Shown piece after piece: positions 10,598 through 19,212 of a stretch of DNA of 64,000 nt. Both the position numbers and the translations under genes were made by a program. Within the stretch, counting starts at the first letter, position 1; the number at the start of each line of letters is the position of its first letter. This stretch comes from CAVTWH01 sp963850915 (GTDB lineage: Bacteria > Actinomycetota > Actinomycetes > Mycobacteriales > Micromonosporaceae). Location: positions 124,001 to 188,000 of the forward strand of contig CAWKND010000005.1 in assembly GCA_963850915.1 (NCBI GenBank), read 5' to 3'. The notes under the pieces were generated by a model, which saw only the letters and a list, made by a program, of their open reading frames with translations, was not told where the DNA came from and did no database searches.

Positions 10598-12400
10598 TCA
10601 TGCTGTTACCGCCGAACCAGTCTGGTAAGCGTTTGCCTGCATGAGATAGAGCTTGGCGTAACGACCTCCGAGCGTCATCAGCTGGTCATGGGTGCCCTGC
10701 TCCACAATCAGGCCCTGATCCAGTACGAGGATGAGATCGGCCATCCGGACCGTGGAGAAGCGGTGCGACACGATGACCGTGATGGTGCCTCGCTGCGCGG
10801 CGAGCCGGCGGGCCAGTCGGGAGTACCGGAGGAATGTCTCATGTTCGCTCCGCGCGTCGAGCGAGGCCGTGGGTTCGTCGAGAACGGCCAGGACGGGAGC
10901 GTGGCGCAGGCAGGCGCGGGCGAGTGCGATCTTCTGCCACTGCCCTTCCGACAGGTCGACGTCTGGGCCGAGTCGGGTGTCCAGGCCGTGCGGCAACTGA
11001 TCGGGAAGCTCCTCCGCGCCGCCGTCGGTGAGGGCCGTGCGGAGCCTGTCGTCCTCGTGGAGGCCGGAGATGTCGGCGAAAGCCACCCCCAGACGCAGGG
11101 TGGATTCGTACCTGGCGAAGTCTTGGAAGGCGGCGGTGCTGGCGGCACGCCAGGAGGCGGTGTCGATGCTCGCCAGTGGCGCTCCGTCGACCTCGATCGT
11201 CCCGTCGGACGGCTGGTAGAACTTGCCCAGCAACTTGACCAGCGTGCTCTTGCCTGCGCCGTGTTCACCGACCAACGCGACGACGGTACCGGCGGGAAGT
11301 CGAACGCTGACCGGTCCCAGTGCCCGCCGGCCGGTGGCGGCGTACTCGAACGTCACCTGGCGCAGGGTGATCCCGTCGGTCAGTTCTGCCGGGGCGGGGC
11401 GCCCGGCACCGTCCGGGGGGCGGTGCTCGCGGGTGTACCTGCGCAGCCAGTTCAAGGGCTCGGCGAGGGAAAGGCCCAGCTGCACCTCGGCACGCTTACG
11501 GATGGCCATGCCGAAGGTGGCTCGAACCTGTCCGGCCAGCGTGAGTACGAGGATGAGGTCACCGACGCCGTGCTCGCCACGGCTGACCAACTGGACCAGG
11601 TATGCCAGGGTGGCGGCGTAGCCGAGGACGAAGATGCTGGTACTGGCGCCGGCGAGCAGTACGGCCCGGCGGTGGCCGCCGGCCTGGGTTCGAGTGGCCT
11701 GTGCCCAGGCATCGTCGGCCAGTCCGATGAGGGTACCGGAGGCGTCGCACACCCGGATCTCCTTGCCGGCTGCGGGCCGGGTGATGATCTCGTGCAGCTG
11801 TCGTTCAAGCCTGCTGGAAGAGGAGGAGGCCATCATGGCGTTGCGCACGTACCGCTGGGCCCTTCCGCCCAGCAGCACGCCGGGCAGTGCCGCGAGGCCG
11901 AGGCAGAGCAGCAGCGGGTCGACGGTGGCCAGCAGGATGAGCATCACCATCAGCTGCGCGGCGAACGCGCCGAGTTCGACGAGTCCCCAGGCGGCGTCCG
12001 CGAGCAACTGGGACCGACCGGTCAGGAGCGCGAGGCGGTCGAGGTAGTCGCTGCGTTCGAGGTGTTCCAGTCCGTCCAGTTCGGCGACGAGGCGCTGCAC
12101 CTCGGGTTCGAGCTGGAGATAGCCGATCCGGTCGGACAGGTCGGTGCGTAGCATTTGCACGAGATTCGAGCCGCCCCAGCTCAGCCCGACGCCACCCATC
12201 GCGGTGACCACGGCAAGCAGTAGCGGCAGCCGCGCGCCGCGTACCGCGGCGTCGACGGTCATGCGCATCCCGACGCCGGTGAGAGCGAGCCCGGCGACCT
12301 GGCCGAGGATGAGCGCAGCCAGCGTCATGCAGGTTTTCGGGTCCAGTCGCCAGGACCGGGCGAGGACTTCTCGACAGATTCGGACGGTGGCGCGCTTCAA
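10598..12400 (-). CDS. ABC exporter half-molecule (permease-ATPase) of the azole-peptide locus
   Basis: 600 residues: about six N-terminal membrane helices, then an ATPase domain with Walker A GEHGAGKSTLVKLL, signature LSEGQWQKIALARA, Walker B VLAVLDEPTASLD and H-loop SHR. LSEGQ replaces LSGGQ, a substitution common in one half of heterodimeric exporters. There is no C39 peptidase domain, so it does not remove the leader. The TTG start overlaps the stop of the upstream ABC gene by four bases (TTGA). It is the last gene of the precursor-SagB-ABC-ABC operon, and presumably exports the mature product and confers self-resistance. Confidence 0.85.
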   Translation of the reverse strand: MKRATVRICREVLARSWRLDPKTCMTLAALILGQVAGLALTGVGMRMTVDAAVRGARLPLLLAVVTAMGGVGLSWGGSNLVQMLRTDLSDRIGYLQLEPEVQRLVAELDGLEHLERSDYLDRLALLTGRSQLLADAAWGLVELGAFAAQLMVMLILLATVDPLLLCLGLAALPGVLLGGRAQRYVRNAMMASSSSSRLERQLHEIITRPAAGKEIRVCDASGTLIGLADDAWAQATRTQAGGHRRAVLLAGASTSIFVLGYAATLAYLVQLVSRGEHGVGDLILVLTLAGQVRATFGMAIRKRAEVQLGLSLAEPLNWLRRYTREHRPPDGAGRPAPAELTDGITLRQVTFEYAATGRRALGPVSVRLPAGTVVALVGEHGAGKSTLVKLLGKFYQPSDGTIEVDGAPLASIDTASWRAASTAAFQDFARYESTLRLGVAFADISGLHEDDRLRTALTDGGAEELPDQLPHGLDTRLGPDVDLSEGQWQKIALARACLRHAPVLAVLDEPTASLDARSEHETFLRYSRLARRLAAQRGTITVIVSHRFSTVRMADLILVLDQGLIVEQGTHDQLMTLGGRYAKLYLMQANAYQTGSAVTA

Positions 12401-14307
12401 CGCGGGCCCTGCGGCGTGGCGTTGGCGACTGTGGCGGCGGTGGCGTGCGGCGCCTCGATGCCAGCGTCGGTGAATTGGCTTGCCTGCAGCCGGAACAGCG
12501 CCGCGTAGATGCCGTCTGTGGCCAGCAGTCCGGTGTGGTCGTCACACTCGGCGATGCGGCCGTTGTCGATGACGGCGATCCGATCGGCCTGCCGTACGGT
12601 CGCAAGGCGGTGCGAGATCAGCACCACCGAGACATCTCCGGCAGCCCGTACCACGTCCCGGAAGATTTCGAATTCGGCGCGTACGTCGAGGTGCGCCGTC
12701 GGTTCGTCGAGTACCAGTACCCGGGCTCCCGCACGGACCCCGAGGAGTGCCCGGGCGAGCGCGATCCGCTGCCACTGTCCGCCGGACAGGTCGACCCCGC
12801 CGGGCCGGGACGGTGACAGTGGGGTACGCCAGCCTGCCGGTAGAGCCTCGATCAACGCGGCTGCGCCAGCCTGCTGGGCGGCTGCGCGCACCGCCTGCGG
12901 ATCGGTGCCGTCGGGTCGGCCCAGCGAGATGTTCTGCTCAGCGGGCAACGGGTAGTGCAGGAAGTCCTGGAACACCACGGCGAGTTGGCGCCGCCACGCC
13001 GTCGGCCCGATGGCCTGCAGGTCGGTGCCGTCGACTGTGATCCGGCCGGCGGTGGGTGTGTAGAGACCCGCCAGCAGTTTGATGACGGTGCTCTTGCCGG
13101 CTCCGTTGAGTCCGACCAGGGCAAGCACCTCCCCGGGGCGGACCTCAAGGTTCAGGCCGGCGAGGACCGGCCGGTCGGCGCCGGCGTAGCTGAACCGCAC
13201 GTCCTCGAATCGGATGAGGGGTGGCGCTGTTGCCGGTCGCGGCCGGGCCGGGGAGGACGGCTGCGTGCCGAGGAGGCCCAGGTGGGTCTGCAACCGTCGC
13301 AGTGCGACAACCCGGGGCATTCCCGCCTCGACGGCGAGCACTGCCTCATTGATCGAAGACATTGGCAACAGGAGGGTGGCGGCCATCAGGTCGGTGGCGA
13401 GCCGGGCGATCGGCAGGGTGCCGTCGATGACCTGGCTGCCCAGCGCGTAGACGGCGGCGGTCAGGCCGACCAGTACCACGGCCACCAGGGCGGCCTGCCG
13501 TCGGGCGTCGGCCAGTTTGGCGGTACGAAACGGTTGCAGGTGTGCCTGCGACTCGGTCAGGTGCTTGTGCCCCACCCAGTCGGCGATCCCGAACAGCCGC
13601 AGTTCCTTCGCCGCTTCGCTGCCCGTGAGGAGTCCGGCCCAGTACTGCGCGCGTCGGCGGTGCGGCAGCCCGGCCGACCAGGCATGTACCACGGACAGGA
13701 AACCGCGACGCTGGGTGCGGCGGAAGGCGAGTAGCACCACGGTCAGCAGTACCGCGACCAGTGGGCTGTCGCGTGCGATGAGTACGGCTACGGCCAGGCC
13801 GCCGGCGGCGCTGCTGAGGAGCGCGAGCTGTGCCCAGGCTGCCCGGCCGGCGGTACCCGCGGTCCAGTTGTCCACTTCGGTGGTGACCAGCAGGAGGTCG
13901 TCACGGATCGCGGGATCCTGCAGCGCGCCGATGTCCGGTGGGGTGCAGACCAGGCGCTCTGCGTGGCGCCGGTACGCGCGGTCCACCGTCCGGGTGACGT
14001 GCAGCCGTAGCACCTCCAGGCCGGACTCGCAGGCCTGCGCCACGAGGGTCACCAGCAGGTAGGTGCCGAGGACCGCGGCCGCGGCCCAGGCGTGGGCGCC
14101 GGTGCGGGCGAGCCTTCCAACCAGACCGCCGGTCAGCAGCGCCAGGGCCGCCGGGGTGAGCGCGCGCGCACCGAACAGCCCGACGACCGGCCAGCGGAGC
14201 CGACCGGGCGCCGCCCGCAGTTGGTCCAGGAGGAGGGCGCGCTGCCGCATCGCCGTGACCGCGCCTTCGGCGGCGGCCGTGGCCGTGGCGGTCAGGGAAC
14301 GGTTCAC
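12397..14307 (-). CDS. ABC exporter half-molecule (permease-ATPase), partner of the next gene
   Basis: 636 residues with N-terminal membrane helices and a complete ATPase domain: Walker A GLNGAGKSTVIKLL, canonical signature LSGGQWQRIALARA, Walker B VLVLDEPTAHLD, and SHR. It is followed with a four-base overlap by a second, divergent ABC protein, so a heterodimeric type IV exporter is likely. The GTG start overlaps the SagB stop (GTGA). The C-terminal tail after the ATPase (about 30 residues, Ala/Thr-rich) is not needed for the fold. Its predicted role is export of the azole peptide. Confidence 0.85.
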   Translation of the reverse strand: MNRSLTATATAAAEGAVTAMRQRALLLDQLRAAPGRLRWPVVGLFGARALTPAALALLTGGLVGRLARTGAHAWAAAAVLGTYLLVTLVAQACESGLEVLRLHVTRTVDRAYRRHAERLVCTPPDIGALQDPAIRDDLLLVTTEVDNWTAGTAGRAAWAQLALLSSAAGGLAVAVLIARDSPLVAVLLTVVLLAFRRTQRRGFLSVVHAWSAGLPHRRRAQYWAGLLTGSEAAKELRLFGIADWVGHKHLTESQAHLQPFRTAKLADARRQAALVAVVLVGLTAAVYALGSQVIDGTLPIARLATDLMAATLLLPMSSINEAVLAVEAGMPRVVALRRLQTHLGLLGTQPSSPARPRPATAPPLIRFEDVRFSYAGADRPVLAGLNLEVRPGEVLALVGLNGAGKSTVIKLLAGLYTPTAGRITVDGTDLQAIGPTAWRRQLAVVFQDFLHYPLPAEQNISLGRPDGTDPQAVRAAAQQAGAAALIEALPAGWRTPLSPSRPGGVDLSGGQWQRIALARALLGVRAGARVLVLDEPTAHLDVRAEFEIFRDVVRAAGDVSVVLISHRLATVRQADRIAVIDNGRIAECDDHTGLLATDGIYAALFRLQASQFTDAGIEAPHATAATVANATPQGPR

Positions 14308-15749
14308 GGGGTGGGTTCCGGCCGGGTCCCGAGCATGAACTCGCCGACCGCGGACTCGACGACCGGGTCAAGCCCGGTCAGCTCCGCGAATGTCCCCGAG
14401 TTGCCGGAGCCCAGCGCGCACGGTGCGAGTCCCATGGCCGTGGCGACCAGGTACATGGCGTGGTACGCGACGCCGACGTTCTTGAGCGTGGTGGCGTACG
14501 CCATGCCCTCGTACTTCCAGGACAGCCGGTGGAAGCGGGACGCGAGTGTGATGAGGACCTGCGGTACGGCACGAGCGCCGGATCCGAGGTACGCGTCGTG
14601 CAGGAGCCGGCCGGTGAGGTCCTCGCGTGTGCTGACGACGGTCAGCTGGTGGTCGAAGGGGTCGTAGTGGTAGAAGCCGGGGTCCAGGCCCGCGCAGGTC
14701 CGTACGGTGAGGTAGAACTCCAGGTCGTGGGCGGCTCCGCCGCTGGGACTGGGGCGGCGTGAGCCTTCGTAGAGTCGGCCGGCGCTCTGGTCGATTTGGG
14801 AGGTCGCCTTGACTCTGGCCACCCGGTAGAGGAACTCGCTCAACTGGTCGATCGTCATCGGATCCACGCCGTACGCGCGGACGGACATGCGTGACTCCAT
14901 CACCTGGCTCAGCGACGGATCGGTTCCCGCCAGCCGGTCCAGGTCGATGCGGGACAGTGGGATGCGGCGTCCGTCCGGCGGCGGTTTGCGTGCGGGTGTC
15001 GGTGGCAGCACGTCGCGGAACCGGAAGGTGCCACCGACCGTGCTGTCGGCCAGGCCGCGGCGGCTGGCGGCGTGCAGGACGAGGTCCTGGATCTCCCGCT
15101 GGGCCAGTTCGGGCCGGGTGTCATGCGGGTGGCGGCCCGAGTCGTCGACGCGGGCGAGGGCGCCGACACTCTTCAGGAAGCTGATCGCGGCGGCGACGGC
15201 TCGCGGGTCACATCCGGATGTCTGGGCGCACACCTCGGCAGTGGTACGTGGCTGGGCGAGGGTGAGGATCGGACCGGCCAGTTCGGCGCGGAGGATCTCG
15301 ACGCGCGCGTAGGACGCTGGCGAGTCCAGGACGAGTAGGTCGCCGACCCGGTGGGCGTAGGCGAACCGGGACAGCTGCACCGGGGCGTCAGCGGGCAGCG
15401 GTGTGCTGTCCACGTCGTGCAGGTCGGTCCGCACGACCGCGGTGAGCAACTGGGTGCCGGCGACGGCACAGCCGAATTGGATCATCAGCTTGCTGCTGAG
15501 GCGCGCCAGCTCGGCATCGAGGCGGTCCAGGTCCGTTCCGGGATTGGTCGCCTGAGCGATCTTCTCCAGTTCCGAGTGGGTTGTGGGACCGTCGGCGAGG
15601 CGGGACAGGGCCGCCGCGACGCCCGCGTCGAGGTGCTTGAGCCGGATCAGCCTGTCGTCCCGGCGCAGTTCCAGCGTTTCGGGGTGCGGGCTGGTCAGGG
15701 ATGTCTGCGGCGTCAGAGACAGGGTGAGTGTTTCGGAGCTGAGGTTCAC
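14304..15749 (-). CDS. SagB-type (McbC/ThcOx) azoline dehydrogenase
   Basis: 481 residues. The C-terminal half is a nitroreductase-fold FMN enzyme: ESRMSVRAYG, SPSGGAAHDLEFYL, and WKYEGMAYATTLKNVGVAYHAMYLVATAMGLAPC match SagB-family peptide dehydrogenases, including the Lys-Tyr pair needed by characterised members. The N-terminal 240 residues are an accessory winged-helix-like segment. It would oxidise thiazolines/oxazolines made by the YcaO complex to aromatic azoles. The gene lies 156 bases after the precursor, with a hairpin between, and overlaps the downstream ABC gene by four bases. Confidence 0.88.
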   Translation of the reverse strand: MNLSSETLTLSLTPQTSLTSPHPETLELRRDDRLIRLKHLDAGVAAALSRLADGPTTHSELEKIAQATNPGTDLDRLDAELARLSSKLMIQFGCAVAGTQLLTAVVRTDLHDVDSTPLPADAPVQLSRFAYAHRVGDLLVLDSPASYARVEILRAELAGPILTLAQPRTTAEVCAQTSGCDPRAVAAAISFLKSVGALARVDDSGRHPHDTRPELAQREIQDLVLHAASRRGLADSTVGGTFRFRDVLPPTPARKPPPDGRRIPLSRIDLDRLAGTDPSLSQVMESRMSVRAYGVDPMTIDQLSEFLYRVARVKATSQIDQSAGRLYEGSRRPSPSGGAAHDLEFYLTVRTCAGLDPGFYHYDPFDHQLTVVSTREDLTGRLLHDAYLGSGARAVPQVLITLASRFHRLSWKYEGMAYATTLKNVGVAYHAMYLVATAMGLAPCALGSGNSGTFAELTGLDPVVESAVGEFMLGTRPEPTP

Positions 15750-15855
15750 CCGGGGTACCTCCTCGCTGCGCCGGCGGCGCGTCCTCCTGCCGGCGTCTGG
15801 GGCGTGCTGCCTGTCTCGCGCACATTGGCCGGTGCGGATGCGGGCCGCGGTAGGT

Positions 15856-15892
15856 GGGCCTGCCTGGCGCGTGCGCAGCGCCAGGCAGGCCC
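15856..15892 (-). terminator. Perfect 15-bp hairpin between precursor and SagB genes
   Basis: GGGCCTGCCTGGCGC (15856-15870), a 7-base loop, and GCGCCAGGCAGGCCC (15878-15892) form a perfect stem 13 bases beyond the precursor stop. In an operon this can act as a partial terminator or 3' stabiliser, giving more precursor transcript than enzyme transcript. Confidence 0.85.
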
Positions 15893-15905
15893 GGTGGCGG
15901 GATGG

Positions 15906-16100
15906 CTAGTAGCAGGCCGAGCCCAGGCTGTCCTCGGCGGTGGTGAACCCGCATCCAGCCGTGATGTCCCGGTCCGGGATGGTGATCTCCTCGTCGTAGC
16001 GGAAGTCCGATGCGATCCGGCGGTCGATCGGCGCGACGGTGAGGTCGTCGAGTACGTCGGTGCTGTCCTCGAGGACGGCTCCGACTGCTGTTGGTGGCAT
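15906..16100 (-). CDS. Azole-peptide (TOMM) precursor peptide
   Basis: A 64-residue peptide with a strong ribosome site (GAAGGAGACGAG-ATG). Residues 1-49 form an acidic leader containing VLDDL, as in many TOMM and thiopeptide leaders. The tail CGFTTAEDSLGSACY (50-64) holds two Cys, two Thr and two Ser that could become thiazole or (methyl)oxazole rings, and ends in a free Tyr. It lies immediately before SagB and is flanked by YcaO-pathway genes. The leader/core boundary is inferred; Ala48-Gly49 before Cys50 is a plausible cleavage site. No second precursor was found. Confidence 0.85.
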   Translation of the reverse strand: MPPTAVGAVLEDSTDVLDDLTVAPIDRRIASDFRYDEEITIPDRDITAGCGFTTAEDSLGSACY

Positions 16101-16255
16101 CTCGTCTCCTTCGGGCTGGTGGCCGGAGCACTAGCGGCTCGACCGTAGGCGTGATGTGGATAGGAGGTAGGCCCGGTCGCGGCCACCGTCGCCGGTCCCG
16201 GACTCTCGGATATCGATGACGGTAAGACAACGATGTGCTACCCGGCCCCGGGTGC

Positions 16256-16382
16256 GGACAGGTCCGGACGCCGTTGGCAGGCGCGGTGGCCCAGACCCTG
16301 CAGACCGGCGGGCGACGGGACGAAACCCGCGCCGCAGTCGGCTGAGCGGGAGCGCCAGCTGGCCCCCGGACAACTCCGGACG
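16256..16382 (-). promoter_or_regulatory. Precursor promoter region with two direct-repeat operators
   Basis: The 329-base gap upstream of the precursor carries two copies of a 15-bp element. On the precursor's coding strand each reads CGTCC-N5-TGTCC, at 16256-16270 and 16368-16382, i.e. 156 and 268 bases upstream of the start. The half-sites repeat with a 10-bp period, one helical turn, as expected for an activator bound on one DNA face. The same element occurs before three other transcription units of the locus. No gene is seen in the gap. Confidence 0.6.
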
Positions 16383-16429
16383 TCTGTGCTGGTCTGCGCG
16401 ATGCCGCCGACAGGCCACTCGTGGACCGC

Positions 16430-18523
16430 TCACCACGCCACGATCGCCGCGTCCGGCGCCGAGCCGGTCGCCTGGTTTCCGAGCGCACACGCGTAGAAGA
16501 CCCGGTGTCGCGCGTCGTTTTCCGCGATCGATGCGGAGAGCAGGGACGGAGGGAAGCCGGCGATGAGCCCGGCGACCATCGGCGAGTCGCCGGCGGTGGC
16601 GAGCCGGACCAGACCGGCTGCGGAGGCGGCCCGGGTGAGCAGTCGCGGATAGCCCGGCGCGCCGTGACTGGACAGGGTTCCCGCCAGGTGGCCGGTGAAG
16701 AACAGCATGGCCGCGGGGTCGAGGGTGCGGTCGCCGAGGTAGGCCTCGATCGGCGCGGTGCTCCGCGCGGCCAGCGGCTGTGGCGGGCGGTGCGCAGCCA
16801 CCTCGTACAAACCGGGTGCCAGGCCGTGTAGCCGGCGGGCGTAGAGCACGCACGACGGTGCGTCCGGCGCGTTCCAGGTTTCCTCGCTGTGTCGGAGAGC
16901 CTCGACGGCCACCTCGGTGACGCGGCCGGCGGGGACCGGTGAGTCGTCGAAGCGGTAGGCCAGTGGGCGGCGGCGCAGCCTTCCCGGCAGCCGCCGCGCG
17001 GAGGCGGTCACCGACGCGGACGATCCGGGGGAGCGAGGTACCAACTCCATGACCGCGGTGACGAATTCGCGGGTCTGGTCGAGTTCGAGAGCGGCGGCGA
17101 CCGCACCGGTGGCGTCGTCGGCCGCGCTCACCCGCCAACCGAGCGCCTTGGCGTACACCGCGATCTGGGCGAGGCAGAGGCCGGCGTCCTGCCGCAGCGC
17201 CCTGCGGGCGGCCGGCCCGAGCGTCGGGCCGGCAACGGCGCTGTCGCCGGTCAGCACGACAACGAACCGGTCCTGCTCGGGTGCGGAGGTCGTCGCGGTG
17301 GTCGGGACCGCGGGTAGTGGCCCGGGTAGCGGGACGAATTCGTTGAGCGGTGCGTCGAAGTAGTGGATCACCGGCGCCCTGGCGGTCAGGTTGCCCAGGA
17401 CGTAGGCACGGGTGCTGCCCGGCGCCGCCGCCGAGGGTACCCACCTGTCGGTCCCGGCTGCGGCGCTGGCCGGAATCTCGCCGACGGTGTGGGCCAGCAG
17501 CCAGGCCACCACGGCGCTGGCTTCGCTGGTGCAGCGGCCGGGCACCCCGGCCGGGCTTACGTACTGCTTGCGGGGGGCCGGGTCAGTTCGTTCGGTGCGC
17601 GGCGCGGGTTCCGGATCCCAGCTGAGCAACGGCGGTTCGGCACCGTGCTCGTCGGCGAACTCCGCCAGCGCGGGACCGTCGAGCGCTGCGCCGGGCTGGC
17701 CGCACGCGGGGCAGTCGGGTCGCGGAACGACGACGCGCTCCCGTTGGGGCGTACCAGGATCGCTCAGCTCGACGACGCGGCGCGCGAGCCGGGTGGTGCC
17801 CTGGCCGAGAAAGCGCAGCGCGGCCGCGGCCGCCAGTGCGGTGGCGGCGCCGATGAGCGCACCCGTTGCCGACTGCCAGGAGTCGGCCGGCAGGTCCCCG
17901 TCGGTACAGAGCGGGCAGGCGCTGTCGGCGACGTGGAGTAGCGGGCCGATGTAGGCCGTGCCGTCGTGCTGGCTCACCACCAGCCTCGGCACGTCGTGCT
18001 GGTCGCCCGGCTCGACTGGTACCGCCGGTGCTTGCCGCACTTGGATGATCAGTGCTACCGGCGTCGCGCCGTCGGTAGCCGGCTGGCGCGTCACGGCACC
18101 CACGCCGCTGGCGCGCAGCAGGTCGGTCAGGGGGCCGCAGAGCCGGTCCGGCCCGAGTACGAGCACCCGTGCCGCGGCCAACCGGCTACCGACCAGGTCG
18201 GCGATGTGCGGCAGCCGGCGGCGCAGGTACGTGCGCATGGGATCGGGTCGACCGCCGCTCAGTGGCGGCCCCTGGTCCAACAGGTCACGCTGGCGCAGCA
18301 GATCGAGGATGCGCTGGATGCGGTGTGCCGGCTCACCGAGGGTGGCCGCGATCTCGGTGACCGGGTGGGCGCCGTCCAGCAGCGGCAGCAGGCGTGGGAA
18401 CAGCTCGCGCGCGACGCGGCCGGACAGCAGTTGCCGGCGCGGGCCGCCGTCAGCGAGATAACCGTCCTCCACTGGGATCAGCGCGAGCCCGTCGAGCAGG
18501 CGTGGCGTGTCCGGGCCGGTCAC
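16430..18523 (-). CDS. ThiF-like/nitroreductase fusion protein of the azole-peptide pathway
   Basis: 697 residues. The N-terminal part (about 1-290) has a winged-helix leader-binding-like start, a Rossmann-like ARVLVLGPDRL segment and two CxxC pairs (CPLC near 203, CPAC near 271), as in the C-protein/ocin-ThiF partner of YcaO. The rest resembles SagB-type nitroreductase halves twice: RAYVLGN...PVIHYFD...RRALRQDAGLCLAQIAVYAKALGW, then AMLFFTGHLAGTLSSHGAPGYPRLLTRAASAAGL. The Lys-Tyr dehydrogenase pair is not evident, so this part may be structural. GTG 18523 overlaps the upstream stop (GTGA); the frame runs open to 19030 but that part is a shadow. Confidence 0.75.
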   Translation of the reverse strand: MTGPDTPRLLDGLALIPVEDGYLADGGPRRQLLSGRVARELFPRLLPLLDGAHPVTEIAATLGEPAHRIQRILDLLRQRDLLDQGPPLSGGRPDPMRTYLRRRLPHIADLVGSRLAAARVLVLGPDRLCGPLTDLLRASGVGAVTRQPATDGATPVALIIQVRQAPAVPVEPGDQHDVPRLVVSQHDGTAYIGPLLHVADSACPLCTDGDLPADSWQSATGALIGAATALAAAAALRFLGQGTTRLARRVVELSDPGTPQRERVVVPRPDCPACGQPGAALDGPALAEFADEHGAEPPLLSWDPEPAPRTERTDPAPRKQYVSPAGVPGRCTSEASAVVAWLLAHTVGEIPASAAAGTDRWVPSAAAPGSTRAYVLGNLTARAPVIHYFDAPLNEFVPLPGPLPAVPTTATTSAPEQDRFVVVLTGDSAVAGPTLGPAARRALRQDAGLCLAQIAVYAKALGWRVSAADDATGAVAAALELDQTREFVTAVMELVPRSPGSSASVTASARRLPGRLRRRPLAYRFDDSPVPAGRVTEVAVEALRHSEETWNAPDAPSCVLYARRLHGLAPGLYEVAAHRPPQPLAARSTAPIEAYLGDRTLDPAAMLFFTGHLAGTLSSHGAPGYPRLLTRAASAAGLVRLATAGDSPMVAGLIAGFPPSLLSASIAENDARHRVFYACALGNQATGSAPDAAIVAW

Positions 18524-19212
18524 GCTCGGCCGTCCCGCGGGCCGACGGTTGGCGAAGCCAGGGCGCGCAGACGATCCTGGCGTACCTTGCGCAGTGCGGC
18601 CCGCTCGGTGGGCGGGGAACACGCCGGGCAGAACGCGGTGGTGCTCACCGCCCAGGTGCGGACCTGGTCGGAGTCGACGTTGATCAGGCTCACCCAGCCT
18701 GGTCGCTGCGGCCCGCGCCCGCCCCACGAGCCGCCCATGAGATTCAGTACCAGTGCTGCCGCGAGCGTAGCCAAATGGGGTGGGTAGCCGGTGACGCCGA
18801 GGCCGGGTGACCCGCGCAGTGCGGCGGCGACCTGTTCGGCGAGTGGATCCTCGGCGGCGGAGTGCTGGCGGACCCGGGTGCTGAAGCAGGAGTGGCACGG
18901 CGGCTGGCCCGGCACGACGAGTGGACCGACCCGGATCTGCGGGTGGCTGAATGCGACCGGAAGGAACGGGCACCCGGCGGACTCGGCGGCCGCGGCGTAC
19001 TCCTGGAACTCGGCGTCGACATCCCGCCATGAGACGCGGACGCAGAGCGCGGCGCCGGACAGCAGGGTGTCGCGGTCGTCGCCCAACGGCTCACGCGCCA
19101 GGTGCGCTGTCCGACCGGCGAGGCTGAGCAGACCCCGCAGCGCCTCGCCGACCTGCTCACCGAAGCGGCCGTCGACGATCACCAGGGGATATCCATCCGT
19201 CATCGTCATCAC
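18520..19212 (-). CDS. TOMM leader-peptide-binding ocin-ThiF-like protein (F-type)
   Basis: 230 residues. The pattern LVIVDGRFGEQVGEAL...CVRVSWRDVDAEFQEYAAAAESAGCPFLPVAFSHPQIRVGPLVVPGQPPCHSCFSTR fits ocin-ThiF-like proteins, which bind the precursor leader and activate a YcaO cyclodehydratase. CHSC (near 107) and CPAC (near 197) probably form the structural zinc site. The gene overlaps ycaO upstream and the fusion gene downstream by four bases each, so the three are translationally coupled and probably form one complex. Confidence 0.85.
   Translation of the reverse strand: MMTMTDGYPLVIVDGRFGEQVGEALRGLLSLAGRTAHLAREPLGDDRDTLLSGAALCVRVSWRDVDAEFQEYAAAAESAGCPFLPVAFSHPQIRVGPLVVPGQPPCHSCFSTRVRQHSAAEDPLAEQVAAALRGSPGLGVTGYPPHLATLAAALVLNLMGGSWGGRGPQRPGWVSLINVDSDQVRTWAVSTTAFCPACSPPTERAALRKVRQDRLRALASPTVGPRDGRA

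Noticed and set aside
18524..19030. N-terminal extension of the ThiF/nitroreductase fusion to 866 residues
   Set aside because: The extra part overlaps the ocin-ThiF-like gene entirely and is Arg/Gly-rich shadow; the GTGA-coupled start at 18523 gives a sensible N-terminus.
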